A program made the translations under genes and the position numbers. The notes below the pieces were generated by a model. It saw nothing but the letters and a program-made list of their open reading frames with translations, was not told the DNA's origin and made no database searches. DNA of 40,881 bases from Pseudonocardia terrae (lineage in GTDB: Bacteria; Actinomycetota; Actinomycetes; Mycobacteriales; Pseudonocardiaceae), in assembly GCF_021343995.1 (NCBI RefSeq), contig NZ_JAJTTE010000063.1, forward strand, positions 1 to 40,881, written 5' to 3'. Positions 9,301-16,700 of this stretch are shown in pieces; within the stretch, counting starts at the first letter, position 1; every line of letters begins with the position of its first letter.

Positions 9301-9780
9301 ATGGCGCTCAAGAATGGCCCGGAGGGCGTCGGCGTCGGTGAAAGCGATGGATTCGGTGAACGCGGCATGTGATTCCGCGAGCTCACGCGCGTCACCAAGC
9401 TCGGCAAGGAAAGCCTGGTAGGCCGGCGACTCACCGTGCCCGGCGAGAATCTCGTCGGCGGCGGAGCGGTGGGCGCGGACCACGGTGCCGAGCGAGGGGT
9501 GAACCGACATGCCCGACATCGAGCTGACAAGTACGTGCGGATCGGAGCCGGTTTCGGGGCAGGCAAGGAAGAGCCCATCGGGCAGCAGGCCGATCGCTAC
9601 CAGGGGTGCTGGGACCACGTGTAAGGTCCCACAGCCCGGGCACGGCAGTGAGCCGAACCCTGCCGGGTCAGCGCGAACCTCGGGATGTTCCTCGAGTGAG
9701 ACCACGGCCCAAGCGAACATAGTCGTCGTCGAACCGCATCCACATGAAATAGTGACGGCGGACTTTCGGGAGACGCTCAT
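6355..9780 (-). CDS. CHAT-domain (caspase-like) protease with zinc ribbon and TPR-like helices
   Basis: 1141-residue cytoplasmic protein ending in a CHAT domain, a clan CD cysteine protease related to caspases and separases. The dyad is His960 in HLACHGT and Cys1001 in ASACESGQIG, and the C-terminal YWAPFVVIGL is typical of CHAT proteins. The first 50 residues carry CGC (Cys13, Cys15) and CPGC (Cys47, Cys50), a probable zinc ribbon. Between lie several hundred helical residues with TPR-like pairs (for example AIALCEEALQSF and AAALCRSALELRP). ATG at 9780 is preferred over 9795 because GGAAAGGA precedes it by five bases. TPR-CHAT proteins are known effectors in bacterial immunity, such as Craspase in type III-E CRISPR, where a partner switches the protease on. 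Here the activator and substrate are unknown. Confidence 0.9.
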   Translation of the reverse strand: MSVSRKSAVTISCGCGSTTTMFAWAVVSLEEHPEVRADPAGFGSLPCPGCGTLHVVPAPLVAIGLLPDGLFLACPETGSDPHVLVSSMSGMSVHPSLGTVVRAHRSAADEILAGHGESPAYQAFLAELGDARELAESHAAFTESIAFTDADALRAILERHPISLTDEFLDYLDCNLAVVDPEDPFDRHLFHSQRTLFQDLRDGVSVDEAVNNLARMRTTYIENVMAPEFLAVMTRLATPGPLTPERNADFKRAITLCIQQGRVELQQLLHSRRATERLDGGSLFTEEDAAAAVADLRAARDLAPEGTIERAGASSDLALALARSPLGTPVARSEEAIALCEEALQSFSRDEYPEQWAMISTNLSILYLEREGGDPLADAEHAAALCRSALELRPRDLEPLGWAYSTFNLGHALVKRANRLSRETDPVPVFAEADDLLDQAATGFLDLDMQFQAGRAFSVRAGAILDAVQDSIARRRRRVDARVDAEDIQPDFAVTLADLAVLNPAVFGLDEPPRWAVGGQADRTPRPDEQAALERARTYAGKALELTPSGGDSAMTRHVLADIERLLGANDTEVRGHLEAALVDLAGYDVPSTRIAVSASLGTIAARQRDWSAAASAFLGAMEVVDDFYVLSRSSSVFEKQFADYYKIVEWAAYCLTLADRPAEAVQILEEGRARTLSAAVMRDEPAMDRLSATDPHLAHQVTRALLSATGAPGPAALAELIPQVRELPGLSGFLRHASLDEVVSESEAGRPLVHLVSTPAGSVCLLAVPGSTPPAVEIVSISSVTSADLVACLLQFGDEVGGLLGSDARRDAALDRIGRLLGMMFGSALAERLGGIGATEVAIVPAGIVGALPLGTALLVPDDPAGKRLADVAAVTVAPSGGVLTACRRRLQRIGSAPAHFVGIADAEEARPLPGARAELWAVGRGFGQATTVAYGAAATRSFVLDHAITATHIHLACHGTNNLGDPLGSTLGLADGPVTVRELSERQLTMCRLVVASACESGQIGIFGSTNEVIGLPNAMITAGAAATVASLWPVDDVATTVLMSRFYERLRELEGECPARPGAPAVALRDAQAWTRSVPSRELDRIADRIEGHAADTPDGVVSSERGLVATLRAIVGKPDTRPFEHPRYWAPFVVIGL

Positions 9781-9805
9781 CTGAGTCCTTTCCATTTTGT
9801 TGACG

Positions 9806-9827
9806 CCGCTCGTAGATCCCCGTACGG
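9806..9827. promoter_or_regulatory. Weaker copy of the near-palindromic motif between CHAT and membrane protein
   Basis: CGTAGATC-CC-CGTA at 9811-9824 matches the core of the 1649-1670 motif, about 14 of 22 positions overall. The flanks CCG and CGG keep dyad symmetry. It lies in the 92-bp divergent interval, 26 bases from the CHAT ATG and 46 from the GTG of the membrane protein. The match is less secure than at the other three sites. Confidence 0.35.
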
Positions 9828-9872
9828 TGCTGCTGCCGACGCAGTGCTTGGTAGCTCCGAAAGGTTGGATCC

Positions 9873-10343
9873 GTGCAGCGCAATATCATCACTCCAGCCG
9901 ACGTGCGCCGAGCCAGGCCGGGGGTGACCCGCGGAACGGGACCTGTCGCCCCTCCTCCCGTCGCGCCCCCCGCCGCTGACGACTACTGGTCAAAGTTCAT
10001 CAAGTACGTGCCGGTGGAAATGGTCAGCGCATATCTGATCCTCCAAGGCCTGGTGCAGTCCGCCTACCCAGCCGGCTCGACAGCGCGGTCATGGGGGCTC
10101 GGCCTGCTGCTCGTCCTCGGTACTGTCGCAAGTTACTTCTTCTCCCGTCGAGTGTTAGCGGTCCAGCGCGCCCAGCAGGCTGGGATGAGCGCCCTGGCCT
10201 TCGTGATTTGGTGCTTCGCAATCGGAGGCTGGTTCGCGACGACAAATTGGTACGCAGGCTGGATGGGAACCGCGGCAGTGGTGGTCTTCGCCGTCCTGGT
10301 GCAGATCCTGCGGCTCGACCCGCTGCCGAATCCGGCGACCTGA
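9873..10343 (+). CDS. Small membrane protein, four predicted helices
   Basis: 156-residue protein starting at GTG 9873, with AAGG nine bases upstream. A 45-residue Pro/Ala-rich cytoplasmic N-terminus leads into KFIKYVPVEMVSAYLILQG, a motif I associate with a widespread uncharacterised family of small bacterial membrane proteins (K-Y-I/V-P-x-E). Hydrophobic stretches at about 48-64, 74-90, 104-122 and 128-146 predict four helices. The gene is divergent from the CHAT protease across 92 bp that hold a motif copy, so the two are probably co-regulated. It could be the membrane partner or target of CHAT, as gasdermin-like or pore proteins are in other systems, but it has no recognisable pore-former signature. 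Confidence 0.75.
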   Translation: MQRNIITPADVRRARPGVTRGTGPVAPPPVAPPAADDYWSKFIKYVPVEMVSAYLILQGLVQSAYPAGSTARSWGLGLLLVLGTVASYFFSRRVLAVQRAQQAGMSALAFVIWCFAIGGWFATTNWYAGWMGTAAVVVFAVLVQILRLDPLPNPAT

Positions 10344-10569
10344 GTAGGAAGGTCTCGTGGCTGTGGGGGAGCGGAACCCTCAAAGGTGGTGATAGATCCG
10401 GGATGAAACACGCGAAACACCCGCTCAGAAACACTAGGCGGATGTAATCTCTGCGAACTTGGCACTTGTACTCCGGGAGCCCGTCGCGGTCCGCTTTGTA
10501 CCGGCGGGGTCTCGATCCGAAATCGACGGCCTCGCCTCCTCCGGGGATCGCGCAGCCGGTCTCCGGCTG
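10344..10569. other. Convergent gap with terminator-like hairpin
   Basis: No gene is supported between the membrane protein stop and the 3-prime end of the frameshifted gene on the other strand. Short open frames on both strands look like noise. The only structure is the hairpin at its right edge. Confidence 0.4.
10553..10569. terminator. Hairpin between convergent genes
   Basis: CAGCCGG, a TCT loop, then CCGGCTG makes a perfect 7-bp stem. It abuts the stop of the minus-strand pseudogene and lies downstream of the plus-strand membrane protein, so it could end transcription from both sides. It has no T-tail. Confidence 0.35.
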
Positions 10570-11368
10570 TCAGTCGACCGTTGGACGGGGCAACTGGGGA
10601 CCTGTTTCTGGTGCCCGGGGGTTGGTCAACCGGGCGAGGGGTAATGGATCGACGAGGATGTTGTGGTGTCTGTGGTGGTTGCCTGTTTCGGCAGCCGGGG
10701 CGGCAGTTGCTCGACGGTTCTGCACTATCCAGAACACGGCGGACAATAGGGCTACGAAGATCTCGAGCCAGAACAGGCTGATGACGCCGGCCCCCCACAG
10801 GGCGCCTCCGGCGACCGCGCCGATCAGCATGACCCATGCGACCCATGCGTAGCGGTCGAACTGCCTCGGTTTGCGCTGCATGGCCCGGCCGACCGTCGGC
10901 GCGTCCAGGGGCCAACCCGGCACCGGGGCGCCGGCGTCCTCCTCCTCCGTGCGTCGCCGCGTCGGGTTGATCACGGCGACGACCAGGATGCAGACGAACA
11001 GCAGGATCGCGGCGACGTAGTGAGGTCGGCACGATCGCCACGACCGCCGCGAACACACCACCGAGGTTGAGGAGCGTGTCTTCGGCCGCGTGCCGCCCCC
11101 TCAGGGCGATCATCGCCGCGCCCAGGCCGATCAGCGCGCCGACCAACGCGGCCTGGGACGCCGTGTAGTAGTAGGCGCTGACCGACGCCGGGAACGATCC
11201 CTGCCGCGAGCTCTGGCAGGTGACCGTGACGCCGAGTGCGATCAACAGGCCGACGATCGCCACACGCAGGTAGGCGTACGACTTGCCCAACACGCCGTCA
11301 GCGGGCGGAGGCAGCGCGGTGAGAGCCCGATCCGGGCCCTGCTCGACCGCGCGAACCGTGTCCGACAT
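10570..11368 (-). pseudogene. Frameshifted multi-helix membrane protein
   Basis: The N-terminal half begins at ATG 11368 (GGAG eight bases upstream) and reads MSDTVRAVEQG, then YLRVAIVGLLIALGVTV, the motif SVSAYYYTASQAALVGALI and DTLLNLGGVFAAVVAIVPTS. Sense then moves to another frame near 11030 and continues YVAAILLFVCILVVAVI, a charged loop, then AWVMLIGAVAGGALWGAG and LFWLEIFVALLSAVFWIV, stopping at 10570. Related proteins, as I recall them, carry S-I-S-A-Y-Y-Y-T-P and L-L-N-L-A-G at these places and have extra residues at the break, so a deletion as well as a frameshift is likely. Six or more helices are predicted. The function of the family is unknown. Confidence 0.65.
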
Positions 11369-11901
11369 TCCTGAACTCCAGTTTCGTCGTGACGTGACGA
11401 GTGACCCCGCGTCGACGAGCCGATCGGTGGCGCCGCGTGGAACCGGTCCCCCGCCGCTTGCTTGCGGTGCCCAGGTAGGAAGGCCGTGCGTGCTCGTCCT
11501 GATACAGCACAGTGCCAATCATCGAGTGGCGCTGCGGCCCGAGGCCCGTGGGCCCCGCCGCGGAGGGTCGCACCGGGCCTCGAGACCGGTCCGGCGGAGC
11601 GGGGAATTGTCCCTCGCGCGGATCGGGGACGACGGACAGCGAGCAGGCGGCCCAGCCGGTCGGGCTGCGGCCCACTAGTGCGGGATCGCCGTCGAAGGCG
11701 AGGGAGTCCTGGCACGAGGGTCTCGAAGTAATCACCGCCTCGATCTCACGTTCGAGCATATGGAGGTACTCCCGGTCTTCGCGTGGACCTGATCCGCTTC
11801 GTTCGTCAGAAGGCTGGCTGGCCACCGGGCGCACGGCGCCCGCGCTCGTTCCTGTCGGGTCTATAGTCAATTTGACTGTTGCCTCGCACTCACCGACGCG
11901 G
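11369..11901. other. Stretch without a secure gene
   Basis: A minus-strand open frame runs from a possible TTG at 11870 to 11298 (about 190 codons). Its first 60 residues look vaguely protein-like (EYLHMLEREIEAVITSR could form a helix), but the rest is Arg/Gly/Pro-rich noise that overlaps the membrane pseudogene. It has no clear ribosome binding site. I regard it as either chance or the remnant of a gene at the end of the large operon. Confidence 0.3.
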
Positions 11902-13725
11902 TCAGCTCGGCTGCGTGTCGGCGAGGAAGTCGAACCGTAGACCGCTGGAGCCGGAGCAGCGGCCGATGCCTCGAGCGGCGCTCAGCCACACCGCGACACT
12001 CCCTTGCCGACAGCGGGCCCGGTTGTACGCGACACGCAGCGTGGTGCCTGTCTGGGTCACCTCCTCCTCGTTGATGAAATACCGCGCGCCGTTGTCGAGG
12101 CCCTCCCGGAGCAACGATGTCCTTGGGTGGACCGGCTGGCCGTCGACGACGCTGGGCAGCGTGGCGCGCTGCAGCTGGACGCTTCGGGTGTCGCCCGGCA
12201 CGTGCACCGGGATGAACGGGATCCAGTTCTCGGGAATCGTGCTCATCACCGCGTACGCGGCGGCCGCGGTAGGGTCGGTCGGTTGCTGCGGCGGAAATAA
12301 GCGTTGGCGCTGGGCGACGACCTCGGCCGACACCTCCGAGCCACGGCGGCTCTCGCCGGTGGGGACGCGGACCGTGCGTTCGACACCCCACACGAGGTTG
12401 GCGTTCTCGTCCCGGATTAACGAGACCTCCTCCAGCCCGGGACCCGTTGCAATGCTAGGCGCCGTCGTGGGCACGAACAGCCGGGTGTCCGCGATCGGGG
12501 CCGCGTCACGGGTGCCCAGCGTGAACATCGACCACCGTTGCCAGTCCTCGTCGGCGCCTGCACCGGCCGGGGTGATCCACAGCCGCTGACCGAAGACGTC
12601 GGTGACCGCCAGCCCTCGCATCCGAACCAGCACGCCCGCCGGCACGTCGCACGGGAGCTGGAACCAGTTGTTGCTGTACACCAGCGCGAACTCTAGGAAG
12701 ATCAACCTGGCCAGGTCGGCGCTGTCCGGCTGAACGTCAGCGAAGTTGGTCTGCCCGTCCTCGATCGCCCACCAGCGCGACAGCGGCATTCCGGTGAACC
12801 GCACCGGCGCTGGGAACGCCGTGCGATTCACCGGTGGTGGTCCTGATGCTGTTCCGTCGAGCGGCCCGCTCGGATCGATCGAGAACGCGTGCCAGTCCAG
12901 TTCACCCCCGGGGAACTCGGGCGCGGTCAGCACGGTTTCCCCGGTGGGGTCCGCCGCGGCGACCGAGAAGCGGTGTTCCAGCCGACGTGCATCCCAGGCG
13001 GCTTCGGCCGCGGGTTGGTCGATGAGGCCGTCGAACCAGGAGACGAGCCGGGTGCCGAGGTGGTCGAGCAAGCCACTGTAGAGCATCAGCTGGTCGACGA
13101 TGTTGTCCGATGCGTGTCCCCCGCCCAGGAGGTGCTGGTAGAGGAGGTAACCATCCATACGGCGGCCCGCGACAGCCTGAAGTGTTGCCCACACCTCCGG
13201 GTCGGCCACCTGTTGCGTGTCGGCGTCGTTAGACGGGTCAGGGAGCGCGATGGGGTAGAGCTGGACATACTGCGTGCGGAAGAGCTCCAGGGAGTTCAAG
13301 TCCCCAATGGATCGCTCGAGGAGTTTGAACCAGCGACGACCGATGATGAGGCGAAGGTCGAACGCGATCGATTCGGCGCCGAACGCGAACGGGACCCGCC
13401 GCCGCGTTGCCAACGTCTCCAGCGGACGGTCACTGGGCAGGTCCTCGATCGGCTCCTGGCCGACGCCCGGGCGGAACCGACTCGGCGTCGATGTGCCGAT
13501 CGAGTACGTCACCGTCACCGGCGATCCGGCGTCCTGGCCGAGGAGCTCGCCCATCTGCCACTGGCGAGTGAGCAGCCACAGCGGATCGCGGACCTCGGCG
13601 CTCAGGGCGCGGTCAAAGCCAATGGTGCGCGGCCTGCCCTCCAGCCGGTTCCACACGCCGACCGTCGGAAACTGCCGGTCGGCGAGCGCGGCGGGCAGGT
13701 CGTCGATGCGGGTTGACTCAGTCAC
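11902..13725 (-). CDS. Large uncharacterised protein, RDPLWLL-RQWQ family (last gene of operon)
   Basis: 607-residue protein with no domain I can name. The start is taken as GTG 13725, which overlaps the preceding stop by eight bases (translational coupling). A longer frame to 13908 only overlaps the upstream gene. The N-terminus reads FPTVGVWNRLEGRPR, then RDPLWLLTRQWQMGELLGQD, a highly characteristic block. Near the C-terminus are ENWIPFIPVHVPGD, TSLLREGLDNGARYFINEEE and GSSGLRFDFLAD. I recall hypothetical proteins with the same blocks in other bacteria, found beside counterparts of the next two genes, but cannot verify that here. There is no signal peptide, membrane helix or NTP-binding motif. 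The sequence appears mixed alpha/beta and is probably structural rather than catalytic. Confidence 0.85.
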   Translation of the reverse strand: MTESTRIDDLPAALADRQFPTVGVWNRLEGRPRTIGFDRALSAEVRDPLWLLTRQWQMGELLGQDAGSPVTVTYSIGTSTPSRFRPGVGQEPIEDLPSDRPLETLATRRRVPFAFGAESIAFDLRLIIGRRWFKLLERSIGDLNSLELFRTQYVQLYPIALPDPSNDADTQQVADPEVWATLQAVAGRRMDGYLLYQHLLGGGHASDNIVDQLMLYSGLLDHLGTRLVSWFDGLIDQPAAEAAWDARRLEHRFSVAAADPTGETVLTAPEFPGGELDWHAFSIDPSGPLDGTASGPPPVNRTAFPAPVRFTGMPLSRWWAIEDGQTNFADVQPDSADLARLIFLEFALVYSNNWFQLPCDVPAGVLVRMRGLAVTDVFGQRLWITPAGAGADEDWQRWSMFTLGTRDAAPIADTRLFVPTTAPSIATGPGLEEVSLIRDENANLVWGVERTVRVPTGESRRGSEVSAEVVAQRQRLFPPQQPTDPTAAAAYAVMSTIPENWIPFIPVHVPGDTRSVQLQRATLPSVVDGQPVHPRTSLLREGLDNGARYFINEEEVTQTGTTLRVAYNRARCRQGSVAVWLSAARGIGRCSGSSGLRFDFLADTQPS

Positions 13726-16700
13726 GACTCTTCCAGCGCAGGTTGGCGACCGCGAGGTCGGTGCTGATCGTAATAGGACGTGGGGTGGCGGACAGGACCG
13801 TGGCCGGGAGCAGCTGGGCATATGCGGTGTCGTCGAGGTGGCCCGGCTCGACCGCCCGCAGCGTCGCGAGATCGAACGTCTCCATGACCGCGGCGACCAG
13901 GTCGTCATCGCTCCAGGTACCCGTCCGGACCGGGGGTACGACCAGCAGCATGGCCTGGGGCGGCTCGGAGTCAGGGCTGTCCAGGTCGACGGCGATGCCG
14001 GTCGTCTCGCCGTCGGCCGGGATCACCTCCGTCCACTCGTCGAGGAGCAGCCCACACAGGATATTCTGCGGCAGGAACGTGCTCGCGTAGTGCGCCGTGT
14101 AGAGCAGCCGGTCCTCGGTGATCGTGGCGCCCGCGGCGAACTCCATGGCCAGCCAATGATCGTCAGGCTGGACGGGGAGCTGGATCGGTACCAGCGTCGG
14201 GTCGTGCACGCCTGGCGGGTCGCCCAACGGGCCGGGCTCGCCCCGCAGCGCGTCGCTGAGCAGGGTGGCGCGTTCCCACAGCCGCGCCTTGTCCCGCACC
14301 CTCGCAACGCCGTGTATCCAGTCGTCGACGGGGATGTCCCGGCCGACGTCGTGGACGAGGTGCGCAACGAGGTCGTCGCTCGCTCGGCGGGCTTGCTGCA
14401 GCTCGGCGGCCTGCTGATCACCGAGCGTGTACTCAGGCACGACCAGCACGTCGTCGCCGAGCAGGGCAGAGAGCGCCGCGGTTCCCGCCGTGACCCGGTC
14501 GAGACCGCTGACAACCTGGTCGTATACCGCCAGCGCGGCGTCGGCGGCGGTCAGCCTGCGGGCGATCTCGGACTGCAGCGCGGTCACCCGATTGAGTAGG
14601 TCACGAGCGAACTCGATCACCCGGTCGTGGAAGGACGTGAGGTCGAGGCCGGTAGGGTCGAGGTCGGTCAGCGGAAGCTTCGCGGCGACCTCGGTTAGCA
14701 GGCCGCTGAGCGTGTTTCGGCCGGTGCCTCCCTGCCGTCGCAGTGCCTGTAGGCGGGCGTCGAAGGCCTGTCTGCGGGTGGCGACCGTGGCGCGCAGCTG
14801 GCTCGGCGTGGCCGGGCGAGGGCTGGTGGGGCTGGTGGTGAGCAGCCGTTCGGCCTGTTGCAGCAGGGCGAACCGGGCCTCGTCGGTCGCGGTGGCGGCT
14901 AGCGCGTCGTATTGGTGGATCAGCGCGTCGGCCGCCGCTAGCGAGCGGCCCATCCGGTCGGCTGTCGCGGCGACGGCCGCGAGCACGTCTCTGAAGACGT
15001 CTCGTCGCCATTTGATCAGCTCGCCCCAACTGCTGCGCACCAGGCCGAAGCCGCTCGCCGTGCCAACGAGGTCCGCGTAGCGCTGTAGGAACGTGTCAAT
15101 ACCACTGATCACCTGTGTGCGCTGCGGCTCCGTCGAGGTCAGCTGCAGGAGCGCGCCGAGATCGCTGATGTAGCTCGTTACGTTGCCGGCGAGCTTGTTC
15201 AGCGACGCGCGCACGGCTGCAGGCCGCTCCCGCGACAGCGAGATAACGTCATCCGCGCCGCGGTCCACGGTGGCAGAACCCGCGGCGGGCACGAGGTCGC
15301 TCGGCCGCAGCGGCCGGGACGTCGTGAGTAGCCTGCGCAGCGTGGCGACTAGGCCGGAGAGCTCAAAAAACGTGATCCGGTTGGTGACGCGCTGGGTGTA
15401 GCGGATGCTGAGCAGTGCGTCGGGGCGGGGGCCGTCCCGCTCGACGACGACGCCGAGGATGCGGTCGTCGAGATCGGTCATCGCCGCCTCGTCCGCGGGT
15501 CGCACGGCCCACAGCAGGTCGATCGGGGAGAGCCCAACGTCCTGCTGGCTGACCACCCTGCTTTGGGCCTGGCCATTGACCGGATCCGTCCATGTGACCG
15601 TTGCAACGACGTTGAAGGCTTGAGGCAGGAGACCCGGAAGCCAGTCGTTCACGGCGGGCTCCGCCTGTGCTCTCGGGGTGGCGCCCTCGACCGGGGGATG
15701 GAGGCCCGGGGTGAACTGCAGGCCGAGCCGGTGGGTCAGGGTCACCCCGCTGCGAGGGGTCCGCACTACGGCCGGATCTGGCGGGAAGCCTTCCTTGGCA
15801 TACGCGTCGAGCGTCGCAGCGGCCCGGTCCGGGTTGCCCGCGAGCGTCTGGTGGGTGCTCTCGGCAATGGCAAGGTCGGCAACCGCGTCATGTAGGTCGA
15901 GCAGCCGCTGTACCTCCGCCGAGATCGCGGCTAGCTGCACGTCGGTCGCGACGGGCAGGCCGACTGCGCCGAACGGGTAGGTGGTGTCCTGTGTCCGGGT
16001 GACGCGCCGCACCAGTTCGAGGCCGTCCACGACGTTGCGTGCCTCGACCAGATCGGCGGACGTCCCGGTCGCTGGGCGCGTCTCCTCCAGCCGCCCGGCC
16101 CGCAGCGGGAAGGCGCCCCGCAGTGCGGCGATAATAGTGTCCAGCTCGGCCTCCGCAAACCGATCATGTAGACCGCGCTCGAAGCGATAGCCCAGCAACG
16201 CGCCGAGAGACTGGCCGGAGCGGAGCCCGTTCAACACCGCTAGCGCGGCCCGGACCCGGTCGGAGCTAAGGTTCACGGCGAACGTGCCTGGGTTCTCTGG
16301 CGTCGCGTTGGCCAGGTACCCCGCCCGCAGCACGGCGGCCGTCCGCGCTTGCGCCGGTGACGGAGCGTGCAGGTAGCCGCCGTTGGTTGGGTCGTGCAGT
16401 AGCGGGCTCGATCCCGGTGGCGTGAACAGCTGGGCGAGATCGCCGGTGAGCTGGACGGGGCTGAGTTGGCGGGTGCGCGGGCGGATGTCCTCCAGCCAGC
16501 CGTACGCGCCGAGGTGCAGGCCGGTCCGCGCGGCCGCGGTGCCGTCGGGCCCGTACCGCAGCTCGGCGAGCCGCTCGTTGGCGAGCCCGAGCTGCCAGGC
16601 GTCCAGCCGGTAGGTCGCGCAGTCCAGGTGCTCGACCAGTACCCGTTCCAGGCGAGCCGTTGGGACGTCGGCGAGCAGCCCGAGTGCCTGCACCTGCTCG

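Noticed and set aside
11298..11870. Open frame of about 190 codons as a real gene.
   Set aside because: TTG start without ribosome binding site, Arg/Gly/Pro-rich noise after residue 60, and overlap with a better-supported broken gene.
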